DNA of 39,354 bases from an uncultured Lachnospiraceae bacterium (GCA_947652735.1 CANTEG010000020.1:1-39354), one strand, 5' to 3'. Positions 26,132 through 34,545 are shown, counted from the stretch's first letter. Notes: a model not told the origin generated them from the sequence alone. Numbers and translations are program-made.

Positions 26132-26686
26132 ATGAAGAAACAAAGTCCGGTAGGTCTGTTTTTCGCAATTTTGCTGAGAGCGGCCGTTATTATATTAGGA
26201 GTTGCAATAATTGCATTTGGTATATTTTTTCTCACAAAGGTTGCAAAGGATGGAAAAAAGCAAAAGGATGCACCAATTACAACGGCGGGCGACCATTTGA
26301 TTACAGATGCCGAGGGACATGATGACCTTATCATAAACCCTGAGGAAGATACTTCTGAGGATACAGAGGAATCTACGGAGGCAGTATCAGAATCCTTTGA
26401 CAAGAACATATTGGTGTTAAATAGTACAAACACGACAGGTCTTGCAGGAAGATGGTGTGGCAGGCTGAACGAAAAAGGATATGCAAACACGGAGGCGGCA
26501 GACTATTCCGATACACAGGAGCACACAAGAATCGTGGCAAGAGAGGAAGGCGTCGGTAAGGACTTGCTCCAGTATTTTGACAATGCGACCTATGAGGTAG
26601 GTGTGGTAACAGAGGGAACAGCGGCATCCGTTGAAGGCAAGGATATTGTTATTATTATCGGAACCGCGGATGATGACGGACAGTAG
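26132..26686 (+). CDS. Membrane-anchored LytR C-terminal-domain protein
   Basis: A 184-residue protein. A membrane anchor at about 12-36 (AAVIILGVAIIAFGIFFLT) is followed by an acidic linker (EEDTSEDTEESTEAVSES). The extracellular C-terminal domain of about 85 residues starts ILVLNSTNTTGLAGRW, the usual opening of LytR_C domains, and ends DIVIIIG. Full LytR-CpsA-Psr proteins have a catalytic domain first; here it is missing, so this is a stand-alone LytR_C. Its role in the wall is unknown. The ATG at 26132 follows GGAGG closely. Confidence 0.8.
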   Translation: MKKQSPVGLFFAILLRAAVIILGVAIIAFGIFFLTKVAKDGKKQKDAPITTAGDHLITDAEGHDDLIINPEEDTSEDTEESTEAVSESFDKNILVLNSTNTTGLAGRWCGRLNEKGYANTEAADYSDTQEHTRIVAREEGVGKDLLQYFDNATYEVGVVTEGTAASVEGKDIVIIIGTADDDGQ

Positions 26687-26723
26687 AAGCAAAAATTATG
26701 CTGATTTATTCTGAATAAATATT

Positions 26724-26762
26724 AAAAAATTCTTCATAATTAAAGTTATGAAGAATTTTTTT
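26724..26762. terminator. Long A/T-flanked terminator hairpin overlapping the yitT-like start
   Basis: A perfect 16-bp stem, AAAAAATTCTTCATAA (26724-26739) with its complement at 26746-26761, has a 6-base loop and ends in a run of seven T. It should stop transcription of the LytR_C gene. The A-tract on the other side would also permit termination on the minus strand. Confidence 0.85.
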
Positions 26763-27608
26763 ATGGGAAAATTGAGTAAATATAATGAGCCTGTTATGAT
26801 TATCATAGGGACATTTTTGATGGCGATGGCGGTAGTAAGTTTTTTTGACGTTATGGGTGTCGTTGTAGGAGGAGCATCCGGTATTGCAATTATTGTAAAG
26901 GCTATTTTAGATGTTCCCATGTGGATTATAAGTGCACTGCTTAATATTCCGCTGTTTATCGTAGGGTTTAAAAGGCTGGACAGGGAAATGTTTTACAGAA
27001 CCCTGTTTGCTACTATAATGCTTATCATATTTTTGGGTGCGCTGCCTAAGTTTGATATTTTGACAGGCGACATGCTGGCGGACATTATTGCGGGTGGAAC
27101 ATGCATGGGAATTGGGCTTGGCCTTGTGTTTTGCAGCTATGCATCCTCAGGCGGAACCGACCTGCTTGCAACTTTAATCAATCAAAGGGTACGTTATATT
27201 TCCATACCGAAGGTTCTGGCAATTGTGGACGCTGTCATTGTGGTGGCAGGTGCAGGTACATTTGGTGTAAAAAAGGGAATATATTCCCTCATAGGTATTG
27301 CGGTTGTGACAAAAATGTCTGATTATATGATAGAAGGACCAAACAGGGCAAAGCTTCTTTATGTTATCTCTGACAAAGAATCGGAGATTGTAAATTATAT
27401 TGTAAATACATTGAAAAGAGGTGCGTCTTTCATTGATGTAAAGGGAGCCTTTACAAATGAAGAAAAGCAGATGATAATGTGTGTCTTGTCAGGAAAAGAA
27501 ATCGTAAAAGTCAAGCAAATTATTTATAAAATGGATGAAAAGGCACTCTGCTTTGTGGGTGATATCAGGGAAGCATTTGGTGAAGGTTTCACAAAGTTTA
27601 GGGGGTAG
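26748..27608 (+). CDS. YitT-family membrane protein (YitT plus DUF2179)
   Basis: A 286-residue integral membrane protein. About five membrane segments occupy the first 190 residues, with the conserved GGASGIAIIV and SYASSGGTDLLATLIN loops. The soluble C-terminal DUF2179 domain reads KRGASFIDVKGAFTNEEKQMIMCV. YitT proteins are widespread in Firmicutes and have no firm function. The start is uncertain: ATG 26748 lies inside the preceding terminator stem, ATG 26763 just after it, and neither has a good RBS. If 26763 is used the protein has 281 residues. Confidence 0.88.
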   Translation: MKNFFMGKLSKYNEPVMIIIGTFLMAMAVVSFFDVMGVVVGGASGIAIIVKAILDVPMWIISALLNIPLFIVGFKRLDREMFYRTLFATIMLIIFLGALPKFDILTGDMLADIIAGGTCMGIGLGLVFCSYASSGGTDLLATLINQRVRYISIPKVLAIVDAVIVVAGAGTFGVKKGIYSLIGIAVVTKMSDYMIEGPNRAKLLYVISDKESEIVNYIVNTLKRGASFIDVKGAFTNEEKQMIMCVLSGKEIVKVKQIIYKMDEKALCFVGDIREAFGEGFTKFRG

Positions 27609-27791
27609 ACACCTAGTAATTTTTGGTTAAAATAGATAAAAAAAATGTCGAAAAATAATTCATATACAAATTAGACAATAATTTTTAGTCTTCTTTGGTG
27701 AATAGTAATATGGCTTTTGGAAATGGATTGTTGTAAAATTATCACATCATAAGTCAGAAAAACTTTAGCTAATCTAAGGAGGAAAATTATA

Positions 27792-28904
27792 ATGGCTAGT
27801 TTATCACTTAAGAATATTTACAAGATTTACCCAAATGGTTTCAACGCTGTTAAGGATTTCAATCTTGAAATTGATGATAAGGAATTCATTATCTTTGTTG
27901 GACCATCAGGATGTGGTAAGTCTACAACACTTCGTATGATCGCAGGTCTCGAAGACATCAGCTCAGGTGAGTTGTGGATTGGAGATAAGATGGTTAACGA
28001 TGTAGAGCCTAAGGACAGAGATATTGCGATGGTATTCCAGAACTACGCTCTGTACCCACATATGTCAGTTTATGATAACATGGCATTTGGTCTTAAGCTC
28101 AGAAAAGTTCCAAGTGAGAAGATTGACAAGGCAGTACATGAGGCTGCTAAGATTCTCGATATCGAGCATCTTCTTGACAGAAAGCCTAAGGCTTTATCAG
28201 GTGGACAGAGACAGCGTGTCGCTATGGGACGTGCAATTGTTCGTGAGCCAAAGGTATTCCTTATGGATGAGCCACTTTCAAACCTTGATGCAAAGCTTAG
28301 AGTTCAGATGCGTGTTGAGATTTCAAAGCTTCATCAGAGACTTCAGACAACAATTATCTACGTTACACATGACCAGACAGAGGCTATGACACTTGGTACA
28401 AGAATCGTAGTTATGAAGGATGGTATTGTACAGCAGGTAGATACTCCACAGAACCTTTATGACAATCCATGTAACTTATTCGTTGCAGGATTCATGGGTA
28501 TGCCACCTATGAACTTCATCGATTGTAAGGTTGTTAAATCAGGTTCAGATGTGCTTCTTATGTTTGGTTCTCATTCAATCAAGGTTCCTGATGCTAAGGC
28601 TTCTAAGCTTATCGCAGGTGACTTTATTGACAAGGAAGTTGTTCTCGGAATTCGTCCTGAGGATATACATGATGAGCAGCTCTTCATTGAGTCATCACCA
28701 GAGAGCGTAATTGATGCAAGAATTAATATCTACGAAATGTTAGGTGCAGAAGTTTACCTGTACTTCACAATTGACCAGTTTGATATTACTGCAAGAGTTA
28801 ACGCTCGTACTACAGCTAGACCTGGAGATACTGTACAGTTTGCATTTGACCTTAGCAAAGTACATATCTTTGATAAGGATACTGGAGAGGTTGTAGCTAA
28901 CTAG
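27792..28904 (+). CDS. Sugar ABC importer ATPase, MsmK/UgpC type
   Basis: A 370-residue ATPase of carbohydrate importers. Walker A is GPSGCGKSTT, the signature [16 protein letters not shown], Walker B VFLMDEPLSNLDA, and the Q-loop VFQNYALYPHM. A C-terminal regulatory TOBE domain (about 240-370) is present. No permease or binding-protein genes adjoin it, fitting the shared MsmK/MsiK ATPase that energises several sugar transporters in Firmicutes. The RBS AAGGAGG is perfect and codon choice leans to preferred codons, suggesting high expression. The 183-base gap upstream has no promoter I can assign confidently. Confidence 0.93.
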   Translation: MASLSLKNIYKIYPNGFNAVKDFNLEIDDKEFIIFVGPSGCGKSTTLRMIAGLEDISSGELWIGDKMVNDVEPKDRDIAMVFQNYALYPHMSVYDNMAFGLKLRKVPSEKIDKAVHEAAKILDIEHLLDRKPKALSGGQRQRVAMGRAIVREPKVFLMDEPLSNLDAKLRVQMRVEISKLHQRLQTTIIYVTHDQTEAMTLGTRIVVMKDGIVQQVDTPQNLYDNPCNLFVAGFMGMPPMNFIDCKVVKSGSDVLLMFGSHSIKVPDAKASKLIAGDFIDKEVVLGIRPEDIHDEQLFIESSPESVIDARINIYEMLGAEVYLYFTIDQFDITARVNARTTARPGDTVQFAFDLSKVHIFDKDTGEVVAN

Positions 28905-28935
28905 TAGTTAATTTTAATTAAAATGTAAGTTATTT

Positions 28936-28970
28936 GAGGAAATGCATATTTTGTGCATTTCCTCTTTTTT
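28936..28970 (+). terminator. Rho-independent terminator of the msmK-like gene
   Basis: A perfect 11-bp stem, GAGGAAATGCA (28936-28946) with TGCATTTCCTC (28954-28964), has a 7-base loop and six T after it. It closely resembles the terminator at 30342-30383. Confidence 0.92.
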
Positions 28971-29020
28971 GGTTTGATAGGAAACATTGCTTGTTCTTGC
29001 AACATTTTGCTATAAATGGG

Positions 29021-29081
29021 TTGACAATATGAAATTTGTCTATTAAAATAAAATCGTAACAAATCGTAATACAATTGTAAT
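29021..29081 (+). promoter_or_regulatory. Promoter with three WalR-like hexamers, first PcsB-like gene
   Basis: TTGACA (29021-29026), 17 bases, TAAAAT (29044-29049). Five bases later begin three hexamers: CGTAAC (29055-29060), 4 bases, CGTAAT (29065-29070), 5 bases, TGTAAT (29076-29081). The last two fit the WalR box TGTWAH-N5-TGTWAH except for the first base. The same arrangement occurs at 30543-30603. Confidence 0.65.
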
Positions 29082-29146
29082 AAAATTTAAAGAAAATGTA
29101 AGAAAGAGGCTTGGGGCAGAATGGATAATGCTATAGGAGGGAGAAT

Positions 29147-30307
29147 ATGCACAAGGTTATAAAAACAGCCGTGACATTTGCACTTGTTGCTGCAATTGGG
29201 CTGTCAAATGTTACATATGTTAAGGCAACCAGTATATCTGATTTGCAGGAAGAAAAGAAAGAAAATGAGAGTAAAAAAGAGGAGGCTGAGGGAATTTTAA
29301 GCCAGCTTGAGCAGGAGCAGCTTGGTATCAAGGAAGCCATTAAAGAGCTGGATGACAAGGTTTCTGAATATAACACGCAGATTGTAGAACTTGAGGCTCA
29401 AAGGGTTGAGCTTGAGAGTGAGATTGAGACTACGCAGAAAGAGCTTGAGGATGCGCAGGAAGATGAAAAAAAGCAGTACGAGGCAATGAAGCTTAGAATC
29501 CAGTATGCATATGAAAATGGAAACGTTGATTATATGGATACCTTGTTTTCATCCTCAGATGTTGCTGACATGGTAAATAAATCTGAATATGTTGACCAGA
29601 TTTATAAGTATGATGCCAAAATGCTTGCAGACCTTATTTCCATAAGGAAGCTTATCGCAGATGCAGAGGCAAAGCTGGAAAGTGACCTTGATGCTGTCAG
29701 GGAAATAGAGGCAGAGGTAAGCGAAAGTAAGGAAGCACTTGAGATTGTCATAGACGGTAAGGAAAAACAGGTTGCAAACTATGGAGCATCCATTGACCAG
29801 TATGAGGCTATGGTAGCGGAATATCAACAAGCCATTGAGGAAGTAGATGCTGCCATTGCAGAGGCAGAAAGGAAAGCAGCAGAGGAAGCCGCAGCAGGAA
29901 ACGGCAACACAATTTATTATACAGGCGGAGCACTTGGATGGCCTGTAAACGGTTATTACGGTATTTCCTCCTATTTTGGACCAAGAGATTTACTTGGAAT
30001 GTCGTTCCATCATGGCATGGACATTCCGTGCCCGACAGGAACACCAATTATTGCCTGTGAATCAGGTACTGTTATAACGGCAACATGGAATTATTCTCTT
30101 GGAAATTATGTTGTGATTGACCACGGCGGCGGAATGACTACAGTGTACGGACATAACAGTGCATTTGCAGTATCAGCAGGAACAGTTGTCTCCAAGGGGC
30201 AGGTTATCGCATATGCAGGCAGTACGGGGGTGTCAGAAGGACCTCACTGTCATATAGCTGTCAGAATAAACGGGAATTATGTTGATCCACTGCCGTATTT
30301 GCAGTAG
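29147..30307 (+). CDS. PcsB-like secreted peptidoglycan hydrolase, copy 1 (coiled coil plus M23)
   Basis: A 386-residue secreted protein. A signal peptide ends near Ala27 (VTYVKA). A long coiled coil rich in Glu, Lys and Gln follows to about residue 245, then a short Ala/Glu linker and an M23 (LytM) endopeptidase domain. Zinc ligands are visible: His288 and Asp292 in HHGMD, and His369 in HCH (367-369), with a further His in VYGHN. The enzyme should cut peptide cross-links in the wall. EnvC/PcsB-type proteins of this layout are switched on by FtsEX. The first 225 residues are almost identical to the copy at 33356, whereas the catalytic parts differ. It has its own promoter and terminator, and an RBS of AGGAGG. 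Confidence 0.93.
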   Translation: MHKVIKTAVTFALVAAIGLSNVTYVKATSISDLQEEKKENESKKEEAEGILSQLEQEQLGIKEAIKELDDKVSEYNTQIVELEAQRVELESEIETTQKELEDAQEDEKKQYEAMKLRIQYAYENGNVDYMDTLFSSSDVADMVNKSEYVDQIYKYDAKMLADLISIRKLIADAEAKLESDLDAVREIEAEVSESKEALEIVIDGKEKQVANYGASIDQYEAMVAEYQQAIEEVDAAIAEAERKAAEEAAAGNGNTIYYTGGALGWPVNGYYGISSYFGPRDLLGMSFHHGMDIPCPTGTPIIACESGTVITATWNYSLGNYVVIDHGGGMTTVYGHNSAFAVSAGTVVSKGQVIAYAGSTGVSEGPHCHIAVRINGNYVDPLPYLQ

Positions 30308-30341
30308 TTGATGATAAATTTGTTTAAATTGTGAATTATTG

Positions 30342-30383
30342 GAGGAAATGTATATTTTTATGCATTTCCTCTTTTTTTTTTTT
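30342..30383 (+). terminator. Rho-independent terminator of PcsB-like copy 1
   Basis: A 13-bp stem (30342-30354 with 30359-30371, one G-T pair) with a TTTT loop is followed by twelve T. Its sequence nearly repeats the terminator at 28936-28970, so copy 1 is bracketed by two related terminators. Confidence 0.92.
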
Positions 30384-30449
30384 GCATTATAATGTAAAAT
30401 ATACTCTATGTGGTTGGTTTACGATAATTAATTAACATAATAACGAATG

Positions 30450-30531
30450 GAACAAAGTGCCTTTGGCACTGTAGCTCGAATCTTAGCAGGCTTCGTAAGA
30501 AGCGTGCCTATAGGAAACGCAGTTTCCTATA
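30450..30531 (+). repeat. Dispersed three-hairpin repeat element, long copy
   Basis: Three perfect hairpins in a row: AGTGCC-TTT-GGCACT (30456-30470), GCTTC-GTAA-GAAGC (30490-30503) and TATAGGAAAC-GCA-GTTTCCTATA (30509-30531). The first 41 bases recur inverted at 25169-25209. The structure resembles a REP-type or mobile noncoding element. It occupies most of the 318-base gap between copy 1 and the CdaR-like gene; the rest of the gap is the terminator before it and the promoter after it. Confidence 0.7.
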
Positions 30532-30542
30532 ATATAAATAAG

Positions 30543-30604
30543 TTGACAATAGTTGACACGTTTGTTACAATGTGCTTGTAACAAATTGTAACACTTTTGT
30601 AACA
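30543..30604 (+). promoter_or_regulatory. Promoter with three WalR-like hexamers, cdaR-like gene and ftsEX operon
   Basis: TTGACA (30543-30548), 17 bases, TACAAT (30566-30571). Five bases later come TGTAAC (30577-30582), 4 bases, TGTAAC (30587-30592), 5 bases, TGTAAC (30598-30603); the last pair is an exact WalR box. TTTGTTACA at 30561-30569 adds an inverted half site over the -10 box. Geometry is identical to the promoter at 29021. Confidence 0.7.
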
Positions 30605-30625
30605 AAATTCAAAAGGAGTGATACG

Positions 30626-31714
30626 ATGATTTCAAATCAGATACTACAGGATACTATTGATGGGATTAAATCGATTACGCGTACTGATTTGTGTGTTATG
30701 GATACGGAAGGAAAAAGCCTTGCATCGACCATAAGGGATACGGAAGCTTATGAGGATGCTGTTGTTGCTTTTGCTGATTCACCGGCAGAAAGCCAGGTTA
30801 TGATGGGCTTTCAATTTTTCAAGGTGTACGATGAAAATGAGCTGGAGTATGTGATTCTTGCTAAAGGTGAAGCTGAGGATGTTTACATGATTGGCAAGGT
30901 CGCTGCTTTTCAAATTCAAAATCTTCTTGTTGCATATAAAGAGAGATTTGACAAAGACAATTTTATAAAAAATCTTCTTTTGGATAATCTTTTGCTTGTT
31001 GACATTTACAACAGGGCAAAAAAGCTTCATGTTGAGACGGATGCAAGAAGAATCGTATTCATAATTGAAACAAAAAATGAAAAGGACACCAATGCCCTTG
31101 AGACAGTCAGAACATTATTTTCAAGTAAGACAAAGGACTTTATAACTGCTGTTGATGAGAAAAACATTATTCTTGTCAAGGAGGTTAAGCAGAGCGAGAA
31201 CTATGATGACATGCAGAAAACTGCAAAGGTTATTGTTGATATGCTCAATACAGAGGCTATGTCTTCCGTGAATGTAGCGTACGGAACGATTGTAAATGAG
31301 ATTAAGGAGGTTTCGCGTTCATACAAGGAAGCGAAGCTTGCACTTGATGTAGGAAAGATATTTTATAATGGCAGAAAGATTATTGCGTACAGTAATTTGG
31401 GAATAGGAAGACTGATTTATCAGTTGCCGATACCGCTTTGTAAAATGTTTATAAAAGAAATTTTCGACGGTAAATCACCAGACGAATTTGACGAGGAAAC
31501 AATTACAACTATCAATAAATTCTTTGAGAACAGTCTGAATGTATCAGAGACATCAAGACAGCTTTACATTCACAGAAACACGCTTGTTTACAGGCTTGAT
31601 AAGCTGGAGAAAAGTACAGGGCTTGATTTAAGGGTGTTTGAGGATGCCATTACATTTAAGATTGCGCTTATGGTAGTAAAGTACATGAAATATATGGAGT
31701 CGTTGGACTACTAA
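30626..31714 (+). CDS. CdaR/PucR-family transcriptional regulator
   Basis: A 362-residue regulator. The N-terminus (about 1-120) resembles the sugar-diacid-recognition domain (QILQDTIDGIKSITRTD, then LCVMDTEGKSLAST). A central region follows, and the C-terminal HTH_30 domain reads NVSETSRQLYIHRNTLVYRLDKLEK. CdaR proteins normally switch on sugar-acid genes. Here the gene heads the ftsEX operon, 41 bases upstream of ftsE, which is an unusual partner for this family. Start chosen at ATG 30626 with AAAGGAG. It may control its own promoter, but the hexamers there look more like WalR sites. Confidence 0.85.
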   Translation: MISNQILQDTIDGIKSITRTDLCVMDTEGKSLASTIRDTEAYEDAVVAFADSPAESQVMMGFQFFKVYDENELEYVILAKGEAEDVYMIGKVAAFQIQNLLVAYKERFDKDNFIKNLLLDNLLLVDIYNRAKKLHVETDARRIVFIIETKNEKDTNALETVRTLFSSKTKDFITAVDEKNIILVKEVKQSENYDDMQKTAKVIVDMLNTEAMSSVNVAYGTIVNEIKEVSRSYKEAKLALDVGKIFYNGRKIIAYSNLGIGRLIYQLPIPLCKMFIKEIFDGKSPDEFDEETITTINKFFENSLNVSETSRQLYIHRNTLVYRLDKLEKSTGLDLRVFEDAITFKIALMVVKYMKYMESLDY

Positions 31715-31755
31715 GCTTTTTGCTTATGCCAGTGACATACAGGTAGGAGAATATT

Positions 31756-32445
31756 ATGATATCATTAGAAAATGTTAAGATGAGATATCCGGGAGGGAAA
31801 ACATACGCACTCAATGACATCAATTTTAAAATAGAAGATGGAGAGTTTGTGTTTATTGTGGGCTCCAGTGGTTCGGGAAAAACAACCCTTATGAGACTTT
31901 TGCTGAAGGAGCTTGAACCTACATCAGGGAACATAACGGTGGCGGATATTAACTTTAACAGGCTTAAGAGGAGAAATATTCCTAAATTCAGAAGAAGAAT
32001 CGGGGTTGTCTTCCAGAATTTCCGTCTGCTTAAGGACAGAACAGTTTATGAGAATGTGGCATTTGCACAAAGAGTTATCGAGGTTCCCACAAGGTACATA
32101 CGAAGACAGGTTCCGGCAATGCTTACCTTGGTAGGACTTGCAGATAAGTATAAATCATATCCGAAACAGCTTTCCGGTGGTGAGCAGCAGAGAGTTGCAT
32201 TGGCAAGGGCACTTGTGAATAAGCCGGAGATTTTGCTTGCCGATGAGCCGACAGGTAACCTTGACCCGAAAAATTCATGGGAAATTATGAAGCTGTTGGA
32301 GGACGTAAATAAAAAGGGTACCACGGTTGTGGTTGTAACCCATAACAAAGAGATTGTCAATATGATGAAGAAAAGGGTTATTACTCTCAAAAAGGGAGAA
32401 ATAATAAGTGATGAACAAAAGGGTGGATATATAGATGAGGATTAG
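31756..32445 (+). CDS. ftsE: Cell division ATP-binding protein FtsE
   Basis: A 229-residue ATPase. Walker A GSSGSGKTT is at 36-44, the signature is LSGGEQQRVALARAL and Walker B ILLADEPTGNLDP. The N-terminus (MISLENVKMRYPGG) matches FtsE. With FtsX it forms a type VII ABC complex that transmits ATP hydrolysis to an external hydrolase at the division septum. The next gene, ftsX, starts 11 bases before its stop. RBS TAGGAG. Confidence 0.96.
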   Translation: MISLENVKMRYPGGKTYALNDINFKIEDGEFVFIVGSSGSGKTTLMRLLLKELEPTSGNITVADINFNRLKRRNIPKFRRRIGVVFQNFRLLKDRTVYENVAFAQRVIEVPTRYIRRQVPAMLTLVGLADKYKSYPKQLSGGEQQRVALARALVNKPEILLADEPTGNLDPKNSWEIMKLLEDVNKKGTTVVVVTHNKEIVNMMKKRVITLKKGEIISDEQKGGYIDED

Positions 32446-33343
32446 TTCAGTATTATACAGCATCAGGCAGGGCTTTAAAAATATAAGAAGAAATCTTTTG
32501 TTCTCACTGGCATCGGTAGGAACAATTGTGTCGTGTCTGTTCCTGTTTGGAATTTTTTATTGTGTAATCGTTAATTTCAGGTCTGCAATGACGGATTTGC
32601 AGAATACAGTTACTATATCAGTATTTTTTGATGAAGGTATTTCGGATGAAAATATTACTTTGATAGGACAGCAGATTAGGCTTCGTGATGAGATAAATAC
32701 AATGGATTTTGTATCGGCTGATGAGGCGTGGGAGAAGTTTGCAAAGGAAAATTACGAGAATTATGAGGCGGCAATGGAGGCTTTTGCAGGTGACAATCCC
32801 CTTAAGAACAGTGCATCCTACAAGATAACGCTTAAAAATCTTGATAAACAGGCTGAGTTTGTTAATTACCTTAAGGAGTTGAACGGTGTAAGAAGTGTGT
32901 TAAGTTCTGAGGTAACGGCAGATGGTATCGCAGCGCTTAACAGCGTGGTAACATATGCATCAATTGGAATTATTGTGATTCTGCTTTTGGTTTCCGTATT
33001 CCTTATCAGTAATACAATCACAATTGGTATCACGGTCAGAAAGGAAGAAATTGCCATTATGAAGCTGATTGGTGCAACGAACTTCTTTGTAAGAGCACCA
33101 TTCATTGTGGAAGGAATTACCATTGGACTTGTGGGGTCACTTTTGCCTATAATATTAGTATACTTTATGTATGATAATGTTGTTGCATATGTTATAGGCA
33201 GATTTGCAGTAGTAAAGAATTTATTTGCGTTCGTACCTATAAGTGAACTTTTCGCGGTGCTTATTCCGGTTTCCATTATTATAGGTATTGGACTTGGTCT
33301 TGTTGCCAGCGTTCTTACAACGAAAAAGCATCTTAAGGTTTAA
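32435..33343 (+). CDS. ftsX: Cell division protein FtsX
   Basis: A 302-residue membrane protein. One membrane segment is at about 20-45 (ASVGTIVSCLFLFGIFYCVIV) after a basic cytoplasmic head. An extracellular loop of about 120 residues (ECL1) follows, then three membrane segments in the C-terminal half. NTITIGITVRKEEIAIMKLIGAT is the conserved FtsX stretch (residues near 192-214). ECL1 binds the coiled coil of the partner hydrolase, which here is encoded 12 bases downstream. Overlaps ftsE, so translation is coupled. Confidence 0.95.
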   Translation: MRISSVLYSIRQGFKNIRRNLLFSLASVGTIVSCLFLFGIFYCVIVNFRSAMTDLQNTVTISVFFDEGISDENITLIGQQIRLRDEINTMDFVSADEAWEKFAKENYENYEAAMEAFAGDNPLKNSASYKITLKNLDKQAEFVNYLKELNGVRSVLSSEVTADGIAALNSVVTYASIGIIVILLLVSVFLISNTITIGITVRKEEIAIMKLIGATNFFVRAPFIVEGITIGLVGSLLPIILVYFMYDNVVAYVIGRFAVVKNLFAFVPISELFAVLIPVSIIIGIGLGLVASVLTTKKHLKV

Positions 33344-33355
33344 GGAGGTATTCAT

Positions 33356-34528
33356 ATGCGCAAGGTTATAAAAACAGTTGTGACATTTGCACTTGTTGCT
33401 GCAATTGGGCTGTCAAATGTTACATATGTTAAGGCAACCAGTATATCTGATTTGCAGGAAGAAAAGAAAGAAAATGAGAGTAAAAAAGAGGAGGCTGAGG
33501 GAATTTTAAGCCAGCTTGAGCAGGAGCAGCTTGGTATCAAGGAAGCCATTAAAGAGCTGGATGACAAGGTTTCTGAATATAACACGCAGATTGTAGAACT
33601 TGAGGCTCAAAGGGTTGAGCTTGAGAGTGAGATTGAGACTACGCAGAAAGAGCTTGAGGATGCGCAGGAAGATGAAAAAAAGCAGTACGAGGCAATGAAG
33701 CTTAGAATCCAGTATGCATATGAAAATGGAAACGTTGATTATATGGATACCTTGTTTTCATCCTCAGATGTTGCTGACATGGTAAATAAATCTGAATATG
33801 TTGACCAGATTTATAAGTATGATGCCAAAATGCTTGCAGACCTTATTTCCATAAGGAAGCTTATCGCAGATGCAGAGGCAAAGCTGGAAAGTGACCTTGA
33901 TGCTGTCAGGGAAATAGAGGCAGAGGTAAGCGAAAGTAAGGAAGCACTTGAGATTGTCATAGACGGTAAGGAAAAGCAGGTTGCAAACTATGGAGCATCC
34001 ATTGACCAGTATGAGGCTATGGTAGCTGAATACCAGAAGGCCATCGAGGAAACTGATGCAGCCATAGCGGAGGCAGAAAGAAAAGCGGCAGAGGCAGCCG
34101 CAGCCGCTGCGGCAGCAGGAAACGGTAATACGGTTTATTATACGGGTGGAGCAATCGGATGGCCTGTAAATGGCTATTATTACATTTCCTCCTATTTTGG
34201 TCCAAGAGATTTGCTTGGAATGTCATTCCATCATGGTGTTGATATTCCTTGTCCGACAGGAACCCCAATTGTTGCAAGTGAGTCGGGAACGGTCATTACG
34301 GCAGGATGGAGTTACTCTCTCGGAAATTATGTAGTTATAGATCACGGCGGCGGAATGACTACAGTATATGGACATAACAGCTCATTTGCGGTATCAGCAG
34401 GAACGGTAGTTTCAAAGGGGCAGGTTATAGCGTATGCGGGAAGCACGGGACAGTCAACAGGTCCGCACTGTCATATAGCTGTCAGAATAAACGGTAATTA
34501 TGTGGATCCATTACCGTACTTACAATAA
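33356..34528 (+). CDS. PcsB-like secreted peptidoglycan hydrolase, copy 2 (FtsEX partner)
   Basis: A 390-residue protein with the same layout as copy 1: signal peptide, coiled coil to about residue 245, an Ala-rich linker (four residues longer) and an M23 domain with zinc ligands His292, Asp296 and His373. Its position 12 bases after ftsX makes it the FtsEX-activated hydrolase of this bacterium, as PcsB is in streptococci. Bases 33380-34026 match copy 1 at 646 of 647 positions. After 34026 the sequences drift apart at once. RBS AAGGAGG. Confidence 0.94.
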   Translation: MRKVIKTVVTFALVAAIGLSNVTYVKATSISDLQEEKKENESKKEEAEGILSQLEQEQLGIKEAIKELDDKVSEYNTQIVELEAQRVELESEIETTQKELEDAQEDEKKQYEAMKLRIQYAYENGNVDYMDTLFSSSDVADMVNKSEYVDQIYKYDAKMLADLISIRKLIADAEAKLESDLDAVREIEAEVSESKEALEIVIDGKEKQVANYGASIDQYEAMVAEYQKAIEETDAAIAEAERKAAEAAAAAAAAGNGNTVYYTGGAIGWPVNGYYYISSYFGPRDLLGMSFHHGVDIPCPTGTPIVASESGTVITAGWSYSLGNYVVIDHGGGMTTVYGHNSSFAVSAGTVVSKGQVIAYAGSTGQSTGPHCHIAVRINGNYVDPLPYLQ

Positions 34529-34545
34529 TTAGAGGAGCGATTATA

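Noticed and set aside
29147-34528. The two hydrolase genes as the ends of a composite transposon
   Set aside because: They are direct repeats of a host-type gene with no terminal inverted repeats, transposase or target duplication; gene duplication and conversion explain them better.
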